From Xenopus tropicalis (taxonomy: Eukaryota; Chordata; Amphibia; Anura; Pipidae), in assembly GCF_000004195.4 (NCBI RefSeq), contig NC_030679.2:27951712-28015711 (forward strand): a stretch of 64,000 bases of DNA, in the 5' to 3' direction. Every line of letters starts with the position of its first letter. Position 1 is the first letter of the stretch. The notes beneath the pieces were generated by a model that ran no database searches, had not been told where the DNA came from, and was given only the letters and a program-made list of their open reading frames with translations. Made by a program: the position numbers and the translations under genes. This document shows, piece after piece, positions 49,256 to 60,020 of the stretch.

Positions 49256-49544
49256 GTGTGATCCCTTATCCGGAAACCCATAATCCAGAAAGTTCCAAAT
49301 TACGAAAAGGCTGTCTCCCATACACTCCATACACTCCATTATAAGCAAATAATTCTAATTATAAAACAGTATATTGTACTTTATCCCAACAAAGATATAA
49401 ATAATCCTTATTGGAGGCAAAACAAGCCTATTGGGTTATTATTTAAATGATTTTCAGCAGGTATGGAGATCCAAATTACGGAAAGATCCCTTATCTGTAA
49501 AACCCCAGGCCCCGAGTATTTTGTATAACAGGTCCCATACCTGT
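49256..49544. mobile_element. TA-flanked element, single internal unit
   Basis: GATCCCTTATCCGGAAACCC at left; ACAGGTCCCATACCTG then TA at right; one AACAAGCCTATTGGG unit. Confidence 0.85.
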
Positions 49545-49779
49545 ACTAAAAACATGACACTTTATATGTGTTTTTTAATTGCATAATGGCCCCTATGATG
49601 AATAAGCCCTTTGGTCTTACCAGTTAAAAGGATCAATGGGTGATAATAAGGCTTGTTTGGGTACTGTAACACAGTACTTACACTGATTGTACATCATTCA
49701 CATTATCAGTCCCTAACCCAGTGAAAGCTTATACACAATTTACAGTATACACAAACTATGGTCAGTATTATCAGCAGGC

Positions 49780-49935
49780 AATTAACCTGTCTATATATTT
49801 TTAGTGAGGGAACCAAAGTAGTGGGAGGAAATCCACGGAAGCCCAGGGAGGGAAAATGCAATCTCTTTGCAGAAAATGCCCCATCTGGAATTAAACCTAG
49901 GGCTTCTGGGAACACACAAGCATGAACTGAATTAG
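49780..49935 (-). mobile_element. SINE fragment, minus strand
   Basis: The minus strand reads GGTTTAATTCCAGATGGGGC (B-box-like), TTGCATTTTCCCTCCCTGGG, then GGATTTCCTCCCACTACTTT, the V-type SINE order. Confidence 0.7.
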
Positions 49936-50582
49936 GTACAATTATAGTCACGTTTATAACTTTATTGAAAAAAATTCTGCGAAAGTATGTCATTCACCAA
50001 GACCAGGGTGTCTTTAGTTGTATTGCCAGCAAATAATGATGAATGGATAGATGATAGATAGACAGATAGATAGATAGACATGGGCAAGCCATTGTGTATG
50101 AAGTTTGAAGTGACTGCCTGTTACTGTACATCAGTATGACTGTATAAATCTCATCCTGTTTTTCCTTTCCTGCAGTTTGCCTTGATTCTCCCCTTGTCTC
50201 AGCTGTGAATCACACGGTTTCCTTGGTTCCCATCATGTTCCACTGCCAAGCTGATAACACATCTGCTGCAAACACACACACGCTGCGTTTATTAACATTC
50301 GCACAACTAGGCCACTGCTGAGCAAACACAATCAATATTCTCATTACAATTTAACTTCATTACAGGCTTGGGTGCAACAGAACAGATCCTCCAACAAATT
50401 ATGTTTAAAATATGTTACTTTTTATTTTACCAGAAAACCTTCCTTTCAGAGAACATTCCCATACCAACTTTCCCTGCCTATAATGACCCTGTGTCCTGTA
50501 ATATCCATAAGGAATGTTCCCAGGACTATTCCACACAATGAAATGAATGTTTGATCACTTCCTACATGTACATACAACAGTG
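49936..50582. other. Intergenic with a GATA microsatellite
   Basis: GATAGATAGACAGATAGATA at about 50050-50078. The block 50180-50360 is repeat-free and of balanced composition. No gene. Confidence 0.45.
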
Positions 50583-51358
50583 CTAGATTTGTAAAACAAG
50601 CAGCCACAGAAGCCTATTCCTCATCTGTAATGAAAGGCTGAAAAGGCTGAGGAAGGATTCTCGCCAGAGGAGTTCAGGAATGGCATTCCAAATGTAAGGA
50701 GCAGAAAGGTCGGAGGGTTTAAGGTGGGAAACGGCAGTAGTACTGGGGGGTGCAGGAGCAGAGGAGTCGGCCAGGAACGTATGGAGACACAAGAGAAGAG
50801 ATGTAGTGAGGAGCTTTAAAGTTTAAAAGATGGAGTTTGTAAGTTATCCATGTTTTTATCGGAAGTCATGATAAGGATTTTAGCAGTGGAAGTGCCTGAA
50901 TTCTTCTAGATGAGAGGAGGGAAATTCTGGCAGCAGTATTTAATACAGACCGTAAGGGGGAGAGATGGGAGTTAGGGAGGCCGGTTAGTAGCAGGTTACA
51001 GTAGTCTAGTCGGGATAAGATGAGAGCATGCATGAGCATCCCAGCTGTTACAGTTTAAAGAAAGGGATGAATTTTGGCAATATTGCGTAAGAAAAAGTGA
51101 CTGGTTTTGACACTGGTGTTAATACGGTCAAAGAAAAAAAGAGAGGAATCAAAGTTCAGCCCAAACAATGTGCCGAGTTGACAAGATTAATGAGAATGCC
51201 ATTGCTAGAGATTGTAGCTCTTTTGGGCAGGCTCTCTTCACTTCTTGTATCGGTTATTGGTTGCTTTATATGTTACTCTGTATGTCCAATGTATGTAACC
51301 CACTTATTGTACAGTGCTGCGGAATATGTTGGCGCTTCATAAATAAATGTTAATAATA
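50583..51358 (+). mobile_element. Dispersed repeat ending in SINE/LINE-type 3' tail
   Basis: Phrases such as GAGAGATGGGAGTTAGGGAG, GCAGGTTACAGTAGTCTAG and ATGAGAGCATGCATGAGCAT are typical of an old frog repeat. It ends AGTGCTGCGGAATATGTTGG, CGCTTCATAAATAAATG and (TAATAA), like the tail at 15063-15253. Confidence 0.6.
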
Positions 51359-51889
51359 ATAGTAAAGGGGGAAATAGGACCAGGCCTAAGCAGTTCAGTT
51401 TTTGTTAGGTACCAGTAAATGCTTTCTGCTGATTGGTTGCTATGGGTAACTGCACCTGGGCAAACTTTGTGCCTTTTATTACATAACCCCATAAGCTGCT
51501 AAAATGATGCCACCCTACCCTACCAGCAGCTTATTTCCCTGTTCCTTGGGTCCATGTTGCTTAGTACTTACCTCTGTTGGTGAAGTCATGTAAAGATCTG
51601 GACAATACACTTTGGCGCAGAAAAAAGCCCAGAATCTGGCAATACTATAAACAATTTGGTGGCATATCTATAATTGCCTAAAGGATTCCCATTCACATAG
51701 TGATAGTGCATAGCTGTGCCTACATTATACTTCACAATCAGGCAGGAGTCCCACTGGACTCTGGGCTCTGCACTGTAGAGCAAATGGAACTTAAACACTA
51801 AGGTAAGGGAAAGATGTGGGCAAAAGAAGCTGAGTAAAACTCTTAATACACTATATTTCCCCAACTCTGGTTGGGACTAATCCAGTTAC
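51359..51889. other. Intergenic; repeat fragments
   Basis: 51400-51490 (GATTGGTTGCTATGGGTAAC, CCTTTTATTACATAA) is a fragment of the element seen at 53136. No gene. Confidence 0.45.
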
Positions 51890-52073
51890 AACAATGAGAA
51901 TAAGAGAGGTTGGTCCTTGATGCAGCAGGAAAATCAAACCTGCCTGATTGACATGTTGCTGATTTTTGGCCAGATATTGGTTAGCTAGGCCCATAGGAGA
52001 GTCCCATACATTAGAGGATAAGCTGACAAAAATCGTCATTGTCATCTTAAACCTGCCCGTGTATGGCCACTTT
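51890..52073. mobile_element. Truncated MITE, GTGTATGGCCAC family
   Basis: Ends CCCGTGTATGGCCACTTTAA; internal GGCCAGATATTGGTTAG resembles 59383-59656. The left half is lost. Confidence 0.65.
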
Positions 52074-52334
52074 AAGATATACTGTTCTTACAAGCCCCAA
52101 AACAAATCAATAACACTACAGTGTTCAGTAGAACAATGGGAGGAAATAAAGAACTTTTGGTTGAAGGCTTTATGTTTGAAGGCAAATGCAGAGTCAGCAG
52201 TTGTTCAGACTAAATAAAAATAACCCCATCAGGACCATAAAATACTTGTACTTCCACAGCCCTCTGGCAGGCTTGGACCATGCCATTAACCCTTTCCTAT
52301 AATGGGCCTGTTTATTTAGGACAACTCCCTTTAA

Positions 52335-52850
52335 AGGAGACATATCCTATAAAAATGATGAATGTACCAGGGAATTATACTCCTCTAGATATAGAAGGAT
52401 TGTGCTTTAAAAAGTTGTTTTTCTGACTGATTTATTGAGAAATTCCACCAAAACCCCACTAGCCCCGCCCATCTGTGCCACTTCCTGCTGGCTGAATTCA
52501 CTGGATGAGCTGGGGAGCCGGCGGCCCTCCGTACACTGCACTGTAGGACAGGAACCAATCAGCAGCTAGGCTGACCTGATAGGGAACTGAAGCCTGTCTT
52601 TGCTTGTGTGACTGCAGGGCTGTGATTGGCTCTCCCTCTCCTACTGTGCTTCTGGCAGGGACCATTAGGACACGCCCACTCTTCATTTCAAACTTGGACA
52701 GAGAAGTGAGAGGATCTATAGGGAACTCCAATAAAGGGGCCATTGTTACAGATAGGATTCATTTTTAGCCCAAAGGGAAACCAGCACCGTATATTATTCA
52801 TAATTGCCTACAAAATTAGCATTTTTTCCCATTTATCCAATATGTCTCCT
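52335..52850. mobile_element. TTAA MITE, AGGAGACATAT ends
   Basis: TTAA at 52331-52334 and 52851-52854. TIRs AGGAGACATAT and ATATGTCTCCT. Same family as 29520-29860. Confidence 0.9.
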
Positions 52851-53135
52851 TTAACTTCTACATGAACAAGCTTTTAGTTTTTGTGCATAAGAATTACCAA
52901 ACATTTGAGTTTTTGAAAATATAATTTGAACATTGTTAGTTTTGTGCAAGAAAAAAATTCCACTTGCAGCAAATATTTGAATTTGAATGTTGATAAATCA
53001 CCCCCTAAGTTTTAATATTTGTGGTTTTTAATACTGTAGGTTTGGCTTTATACCGACCCAATGCCAACCCTAGCAAGCCAACCCAAGCATTTCTAAGGAT
53101 TCCTCCTAAGTCTATATTTATATTAAAAAGTCATT

Positions 53136-53297
53136 TGGGGGTATGTAATAAAATGCACTGTTTGGCCATGAGCAGTAACCATAGCAACCAACCAGCAGGT
53201 ATAATTTACTGGTCACCTGTTTAATAGCAAACATCTTATTGGTTGCTATGGGTTACTGCTCCTGGGCAAACTTAGTGCCTTTTATTACATATGGGGG
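53136..53297. mobile_element. Palindromic MITE with CCATAGCAACCAA motif
   Basis: GGGGGTATGTAATAAAA at left and TTTTATTACATATGGGGG at right; AGCAGTAACCATAGCAACCA is mirrored by TTGGTTGCTATGGGTTACTG. Confidence 0.85.
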
Positions 53298-53334
53298 AGA
53301 GAATTACACAGGGGGAACATTGTAATAAAAGATC

Positions 53335-56300
53335 TCACATTATTTTTGAAGAAAATGTTTTATTTATTTTTTTTTTCCCAAAGAAAGAAAGCAATATAAA
53401 AACAGAGTATAAAACTTGCATGTGATACAATGTCATGGGCCTAGATGGATACAGGAAAGGGTAATAAGCATATATATATCATATGTAGGTAAAGCTTGTT
53501 ATTAGACACATTGAAAGGACAGGTGCATTTCATCTCATGTACATTGATATCACAAACCACATAGAAAGATAAGAGGATATTAAAATACTGCTGTTCACGA
53601 GTTAGCTACAGGGATGAAAAGAAACACATTACTCGTACAAGACAATAGCTTCTCTACAATGGATTTTTTTTTAATTATAAGAAAAAATAAAATAGTAAAA
53701 TGTCATCTACTGCTAAACTATTCACGTGACTTCCCTATCTGTTTGCATTACAAGCAAATGTAAATGATTTCACTACGACGCAACCCCGGGGGAGGGTAGT
53801 GAAGAGTATAATACAATATTTTATAATCTGCTCTGGGAGTTTACTGTACACTGGGGATATTAGGAATTATGGCATAGTGGGCTATAGGTTAATGGTTTCA
53901 GTAAATAGAACTATATAGCGCCATGGGCCTGTATTAAGCTTGAAAAAAACAGCCAGCTTCCCAAATGAGTAGATCTCACAATGCAAATGGTAACCACTCC
54001 AACACCAGTGGTTCGAAGCAAATGCTACTTTTCTCATACTTCCCCCCTCCATGCTGGCCTTTTGAAAAGAGGCACTTTTATTAACCTATAACTGAATGAG
54101 ACCTAAAGGATAGATTGTCATGAAAGAATGAAATAATAACATGTACAAGGGTTGCGAGGATCAAGGGCTACATCTTAACCAGCAAGAGAAAAAAAATATT
54201 AAACCATATTTTCACAGGAAAGCAAAGCTGATTATTTTATTACTGTAAAAGTGTTAAGTAAAACGAAAAGCTTTTATTTCATAGTCCCTTTATATCAAAT
54301 ATAGGAAACATGATAAGTTCAGCTGTCGAGCTATTGTATCACTGTTCTGTTAAGCCAATGGCTGCCGGAGAATGGAAAGATTTCAACCAATGAAAGATTT
54401 GCCCACTTCAGTAGATAACAACATATCTGTCAGTATTATTTTTTAATGCACATGAAAGATTAAAACCAGATATTAACCTGCTTATTGTTAAACTGGTACA
54501 ATATAATATGTTATAAAATGAAATCATTAAAAACCTATTTTTATGAAGAATTGTAAGCTGGGAATGGTGTTTTAGCTTTTTTTTTGTATTATAGGTGATT
54601 CATCTAATATTCAGATTAATTTGAAATATAAAAGATACATCAATGCAACCACAATCCTAACCTGGACTGTTTGAAAAGGTCCTGGGGGCCAAAGAAGAAG
54701 GAATTCCAATATACAAGTGTTTATTTACACTGTACCTATACTGTGACTCAGTAGAAGTAAATATGATGCATTAGGATCCATTAGTACCAATGGGCTAGTG
54801 TTTGTGACTGTCAGATGAATTATTCAAAATAAAGCTGGGTGTATGTGCCCACACTTGGCCTAGTAGTTGGGCCAACCGTACTGCCTGACCATCTGTCAGC
54901 TTAGTATTGTGTTTTAACAGGCCCTTCAGCCCTTCTATGGTTCTTTCAGATCACTGGTGATCTGTCTAAACTGGAATGGAAGCATATTGGTTGCTTGGTA
55001 CATCTGCCCGAATGAACAGAAGCAATGTATTAGGCCATTTTATTTCCTGTGGATCAGTTGTATATTTTTTATAGACGCCAGCTGTATGGCCACCTTCCCA
55101 AAGATTTTAATATCTATATCAGAGTGGCGTTGTTATCACAATCATTATTGTTTTTGTGCCATGATTTTTATCATTAAAGAGTGTCTTTACTGTACGGTAA
55201 GATATATTTCATAATGGGTTGGATGCCTTCTAGTGGAAAGGGAATATATAATTCAGATTTATTTAACAGTCAGTAGTATTTGATCCACTGAGCAATCCAA
55301 TTACCATTTTGGGGTCAGGAAATTGTGGCTATTTGGTTAAAATTAACTGCATCGCACAGGAGATTATTAGACTGCAAATAGCTTTCACCACAGTGAATGA
55401 AACAAAATAAAAGTGGGGACCCTACATGTTAGCCATGTTAGGGAATTCATGTTTGTACAGATAGTGGAGCAGCTTTTGGATTGGCTGTTGATCTGTGGCT
55501 TTATTCCTTCCCCCATCTGACCTATCTCTTTCTAATCATATACTTATCTGACCTGCACTAAACAGGCTCACTTATATACCATCCTATATAAAGAATGAAT
55601 AACCCCATGCTGGAAACATGCAACACAGTCTGGTGAAGTTGCCATAGCAGAGTGAGGTTTATACATGCATTTCACTGTGCAGAAGTGTAATAAACTCTTG
55701 AGCACTCTTTGAGTTGAGAAAGAACCTAAAACATCATTGTTTTGCGTTCTGCGTAACATTATGGGTGTTTTCCTCCTCCTTCTTTGTTTATTTAGTCTTT
55801 TTTTTTTTTTTTATTTCTCCCAACTCATTTACTGTTGGTGCAGGAGATGAACGTTTATTCCTCAAAAAAATAAACAAAAAAACAAACCCACCAATAATTA
55901 CAGTATTAAAATAACACCGTTAACACATTTTCATTAGTAGTTGTACAATCACTACAAATATTTTTTTTCCATTTTTTTTTTACAATTTTTGAGCAGTAGT
56001 GGCTTCTTTTTAATCATATTTGCTCCAGTTTTGAGATATTGTTCCCCTGTGAAGGGCATGCAGGCAAACTGCTAGCTATTTGAATTTTGTTTCTTTCTTT
56101 TCTCATAGTTACTTATTCTGAGGTCAGAGGAATCACTGGCTGGAGAACTGCCTGGCTTCTAAATTAGCATGACCTTCAGCAATGGATTTTTTAAACAGTC
56201 CCCAAAACCTCAGCTTTACATTCAGAGATATTCCTTTACTGCCAGTGATATTTTGGATTCTTGAAAAGGAAAAATCATAGCAATTTGGAAAGGAAGGGAC

Positions 56301-56690
56301 CCAAGTTTGGACAGTTTCTGCGGATAAATTATAAATAGCTATTTTGTTGAAATTATTTACAATGGAAGAAGTTCCACAATTAGAAATGTGGGAACAAACC
56401 ATCTTTTTAGCAGTTTGTAGAAAGTGTGCATATTATCAGCTATGAAATTACCTTGCACTGGTACAAAATGTTGCCTAATATTAACAGAGCACTTGTTCCA
56501 GAGGTGGAAATACATACTGTACCATAAGAACTAGAGGCAGAATTATCTAGATTTTTGCAAATAGCTCAGATGAAACGTACATGACTGATTCTTATACTGT
56601 GTTTCCCCAAAGATGACATTCAGATTCTCTTTTACCAATTCGCTTGGGGAATTCTTCTGGGGTTACTGCCCAATAAGTAAAAGTCACTGA
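53335..56690 (-). other. pcdhg: Probable 3' UTR of gamma-protocadherin mRNAs
   Basis: Starts directly after the TAA stop. The stretch is AT-rich and largely free of the repeats that fill both sides, as expected for a transcribed UTR. On the minus strand there are several AATAAA signals. The most distal convincing one is a tandem AATAAATAAA at 53359-53368, next to the boundary where repeat-dense DNA begins. Nearer signals (for example around 55790, 55497 and 55256) could give shorter ends. A diverged MITE lies within it at about 54831-55096. The exact end is inferred, not shown. Confidence 0.55.
54831..55096. mobile_element. Diverged MITE inside the probable 3' UTR
   Basis: AAAGCTGGGTGTATGTGCCC at left and AGCTGTATGGCCACCTT at right are decayed versions of the CTGGCCATACAC family ends; interior GATCACTGGTGATCTG. 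Confidence 0.5.
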
Positions 56691-56899
56691 TTACTTCTTA
56701 TCCTTTTTGCTGGATTTCTTTTTGTTTCCTTTTCCTTCCCGCTTTCCTGCTCCATTAGTGGGAGTCAGTGTGCTTCCTGGAATGTAAACATTCTGTCTGT
56801 AGTCAGGGACATGCTGCAGGGTGAACTGAGGTCCATAGCGGGCACTGAGTCCCATTGTTCCTGTTCCACCTCCGAGGCCAGATGTTCCCTCAGCAGCTT
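56691..56899 (-). CDS. pcdhg: Gamma-protocadherin constant exon 3 (C-terminal exon)
   Basis: This is the last coding exon of the gamma-protocadherin cluster, spliced onto every gamma variable exon. It encodes the C-terminal part of the shared cytoplasmic domain of these neuronal cell-adhesion proteins. The 209-nt exon starts after a TTATCACAG acceptor, enters in phase 1 and gives 68 whole codons plus TAA. Visible landmarks are a Gly-rich [10 protein letters not shown] stretch, the invariant core [20 protein letters not shown], and a lysine-rich end ([12 protein letters not shown]). In mammals this tail binds membrane phospholipid, and the serine after KKK is a PKC site linked to inhibition of FAK; that serine is kept here. 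The segment before GNKKK is a few residues shorter than I recall for mammals. The upstream ATG in the same open frame (56933) is intronic and not a start. Identification rests on the strong match to the family constant domain. Confidence 0.96.
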
Positions 56900-57106
56900 C
56901 TGTGATAAGAGTAGATAAAATAAATGTGTGCACAAAATATACCAGCCTTCTCTAGTTAACACAACTACAAAGAATCTTATTTATACAAGCAATAATAGAC
57001 CTTTTGATAACACAGATTCAGTCCCCTTTCACCCTGTCTTTGTAAACACTGACAGCAGATTATATATATAGGGATATGAAGCCCTTTATATTTTAATTAA
57101 GATTAA

Positions 57107-57448
57107 AGCTGGCCATACACGTGGCGATCTGACGATGTTTCGTACGACCATCGGTCGCACGAAACATCGTCAGATCCGCCACACACCATTCAGGGCTGAA
57201 TCGGCAGGTAAGGAGGTAGAAACAATAGGATTTCTACCTCCTTCTGCCGATTCAGCTCTGAAGGGAGAATTTTGGTCAGGCGCCTTCTATGGCGCCCGAT
57301 CAAAATTTTCTAACCTGGCCAATCGACGAGCCGACCGATTTCAGCAGCTTCCTGCGACATCGGTCGGCTCGCTGACATACCATACACGCACCGATTATCG
57401 TACGAAACGAGGTTTCGTACGATAATATCGGTGCGTGTATGGCCACCT
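57107..57448. mobile_element. Well-preserved multi-hairpin TTAA MITE
   Basis: TTAA at 57103-57106 and 57449-57452. Ends AGCTGGCCATACACG and CGTGTATGGCCACCT. Contains several separate perfect or near-perfect hairpins: GACGATGTTTCGT/ACGAAACATCGTC, GGAGGTAGAAA-type, CCGACCGAT/ATCGGTCGG and ATTATCGTACGAAAC/GTTTCGTACGATAAT. Lies in the pcdhg intron. Confidence 0.92.
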
Positions 57449-57452
57449 TTAA

Positions 57453-57852
57453 TCACTGGGGATGCCAAATGTTAGATACCCCCAGCAATTAGAATTGCTT
57501 ATTGATACCCTGGGCCAGTGCCCCTATTAGCAGAAAACCACACCAGCTAGGGTTACTTTTTAGTGAGCACCACAAAGCAATCTTCTTCTTGCTTCTTCCT
57601 TGTTCTTGCCGTGTTCAAATGAGCAGTAGAGTAAAAAGTTAAACTTCAAGCAAAAAGCCAGCCTTTTTTACTCTACTGGGCATGTGTCAGACGAAGAGGA
57701 TTAATCTGTGGTGATAAAAGTATCCCAGGCCAATGCAGCTTTCTGCTTACAGGAGCACCAGCCTGGGGTATCAGGTAATTGATTATAATCACTGAAGCGG
57801 GGTGGGTTGTCTAACATTTGGCACCCCCAGTGATTTAATCTTTCCTTCTCCT
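57453..57852. mobile_element. TIR element, CACTGGGGATGCCAAATG family
   Basis: ATCACTGGGGATGCCAAATG at left is mirrored by CATTTGGCACCCCCAGTGAT at right, then TTAATCTTTCCTTCTCCTTT, the end of the AAAGGAGAAGGAAAG family. The left outer end is replaced by the adjoining MITE. Confidence 0.75.
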
Positions 57853-57855
57853 TTC

Positions 57856-58145
57856 GGGCTCTGGCACAAGGGGAGATTAGTCGCCTGCGACAAATCTCCC
57901 TGTTCGCAGGCGACTAATCTCCCCGAGTTGCCATCAGTTGCCATCCCACCGGTGAAAATGTAAGTCGCCGATGGGATGGCACACGCGGCGGCGTGATTTC
58001 GGCAAAACGCCGAAAATGCCTCGCAAGGCAACTTCGCCGATTTGCCGAAATCGCCTGCGCAGCGTGTGCCATCCCACCGGCGACTTACATTTTCACCGGT
58101 GGGATGGCAATTCGGGGAGATTAGTCGCCGTGAACAAGGAGATAT
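57856..58145. mobile_element. GGGCTCTGGCAC family element, copy A (right end missing)
   Basis: Starts GGGCTCTGGCACAAGGGGAG; contains GGAGATTAGTCGCC and its complement several times and CCATCCCACCGGTGAAAATG inverted repeats. Right side stops in unrelated sequence at about 58146. Confidence 0.8.
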
Positions 58146-58317
58146 ATTTTAAAGAAAAGGTATTCTTTTCAAGCTGCATTCTTCTGGTTAACATGGAGCC
58201 ATCTTATCAAAGGAGAAGGCTGTTCTTTCTCATTATTATAACAGTTTGGCAGATAATGTTAATCTTGATATAAATATCTTCATTTCTCCCCACTTCTTAC
58301 TTTCCTATGACACCTTT

Positions 58318-58446
58318 AGGGCTCAGCGTGTGCCATCCCACTGGCGACTTACATTTTTGCCGGTGAGATGGTAATTCGGGGAGATTAGTCGCCCGTGACA
58401 AGGGAGATTTGTCGCGGGCGACTAATCTCCCCATGTGCCAGAGCCC
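58318..58446. mobile_element. GGGCTCTGGCAC family element, copy B (right end)
   Basis: CAGCGTGTGCCATCCCACTG to GTGCCAGAGCCC, the mirror of the left end of copy A. A 170-bp unrelated block separates A and B. Confidence 0.8.
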
Positions 58447-58896
58447 TTATGACTTCAAGTTATCAGTTTTATTGTTTTTAAAGGCACAGGAACACATAGA
58501 GAGCTATAGCTTTATGACTGCAGCATATTCCCCACCACTTCAAAATACCAGAACTCCAAGGTACTCTACACTGCAGCCTCTCACTGAAGTCTATTGTCAG
58601 TGTAGTTTCATATAATTACTACTTAGTTCATTGGGAGGTGGGCTGGGGAATTTGCATAGACATTTAAAGTTTTCAAAATACTATGGTACCATAGCCTGGG
58701 TATATTTAACCTGCCCTTATCATGTCACATCCTTTAATCTGGAGAAGTTTACTTTTCAAAAGTCTAAAGTTATATTTGGTGGAGTTCCCCTTTAACCATA
58801 AGGAGGTGGGATGAGCAATCTTTTGAATTCTTTTACTTTACAGCACAGTCATATAAATGATTTTAAACTTCAAGTGTGCATTTCATTTAGACTAAC

Positions 58897-58985
58897 CGTT
58901 TGCAGATGCCAAAATCATTGCTTGAAGTCTCTCTGTTTCAAATTGGTTATTTGGCCACACACCAGCTTCCTCTGTGGGCTGAGCC
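58897..58985 (-). CDS. pcdhg: Gamma-protocadherin constant exon 2
   Basis: An 89-nt exon with no ATG of its own. On the minus strand it begins after a CTTTAG acceptor and ends before a GTTAGT donor. It contributes one base, 29 codons and one final base. The peptide contains [20 protein letters not shown], which matches the [20 protein letters not shown] segment of the vertebrate gamma constant domain. The last base (G) joins AA from exon 3 to make the Glu codon of ...SANEAAEG, so the two exons fit exactly in phase. The 1997-nt intron to exon 3 is filled with MITEs. The first base completes a codon begun in constant exon 1, for which I found no match up to position 64000. The first ten residues are diverged from mammals, as is usual for this part. 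Confidence 0.94.
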
Positions 58986-59382
58986 CTAAAGAAACCATAA
59001 TGGCACAATAAGATTAACAACAACTATTGGTATTATTACAAAAACAATAAGAAAATGCACCACAAACAACCACCAAATACTTGTCATGTTGTTTATAAAG
59101 TTTTGCATCTCACATAGAGTTCAAAGACAATATCACACATTAAAAAGCACTCTCTGAACAGTGTAATAAAGATATTATCGCTAACATTTAACGAGGATTT
59201 TATGTTAACTGTCAAGGAATTTAACCTTCAAACCAGAAACTTCCGCCAGTGGTGAGTGCCAGGGGATGGGGCTTCTGGCTCCTTTAGGCAAAAGTGTCAC
59301 ATTGGGGCAGACAATAAACAGAGGAAGTGTGTGTGCTGTCTGTGGGTTGATGTAGAAAGTGAGGTGAAAATAGGTGAATTAA

Positions 59383-59656
59383 GGTCCCCATACACTGGCA
59401 GATCTGCTCACTTGGCGATCTCGCTAAGCGAGCGGATTTTCTCCTGATATCCCCCACCTACGTGTGGGTGATATCGGGAGAATCCAGGGTAATTCAATCA
59501 TTTGGCACCAGGGCCAAATAATGACGGGCATAGGTAAAGTCGGTCCGGGGACCACATCAACGAGATCTGCCGATTTCAGGCCAGATATCGGTCGGGCAGG
59601 CCCGCTGGTGCCCATACACGGACTGATTAGCTACTATCGGCCCGTGTATGGGGACC
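59383..59656. mobile_element. TTAA MITE, GGTCCCCATACACTG family
   Basis: TTAA at 59379-59382 and 59657-59660. Ends GGTCCCCATACAC and GTGTATGGGGACC; internal CCTGATATCCCCCACC / GGTGATATCGGGAG hairpin. Confidence 0.9.
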
Positions 59657-59755
59657 TTAAGTTAGCGGGACAGAGGAAGTGAGGGTTTCTTTACCTGTGG
59701 GCAGCCAGGGAACAACATTCCTTCTACCCACGCTTGGAGTAGGCATGGACCTGGT

Positions 59756-60020
59756 AAGGGTCAGACTGGGGAAAAACCTGGTGGGCCCCGGTGGCCCAGA
59801 CCTGATCCCTGTTACTGCTCCCCCTGCCACCAGTGTCGTACCCTGCCACTGGTGTCACTTGCATGTTCAGTGGAGGATGTTGGATGGGAGGTGGGGCCCC
59901 TGTGGGGGGTTATGGGGGAGCGGCGGGGGATACGGCCAACGGGGGGCACCTAGGGGTATGTGGGGCCCCTGGGGCGGCAGCTCCAGTGGGCCCTGCAACC
60001 CCCCCCCCAGTTCAACCCTG
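59756..60020. mobile_element. hAT-type element, AAGGGTCAGACTGG...ACCCTG, TSD GACCTGGT
   Basis: GACCTGGT at 59748-59755 and 60021-60028. Same family as 41982-42103 (CCTGGTGGGCCCCGGTGGCC). G-rich interior gives chance open frames. Confidence 0.88.

Larger units (their letters stand above)
56900..58896 (-). other. pcdhg: Intron between gamma constant exons 2 and 3
   Basis: Bounded on the minus strand by a GTTAGT donor and a TTATCACAG acceptor, phase 1. About two thirds is transposon-derived: a multi-hairpin TTAA MITE, a TIR element containing GGGGATGCCAAATGTTAGA, and two copies of a GGAGATTAGTCGCC family element. Confidence 0.9.

Noticed and set aside
52250..52275. CTCF-like word CTGCCAGAGGGCTG on the minus strand
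   Set aside because: Two mismatches in the most constrained 5' half of the motif; without a matrix score it is not distinguishable from chance.
56691..56962. Separate minus-strand starts at 56933 and 56962 as independent small proteins
   Set aside because: The sequence upstream of 56900 is intron ending in a consensus acceptor; the real reading enters from exon 2, and the 56962 frame is a shadow.
59230..59262. Possible gamma constant exon 1 (minus-strand CACTGGCGGAAGTTT resembles a D-W-R codon order)
   Set aside because: Following codons do not give FSQ and hit a stop within a few codons; no matching donor.
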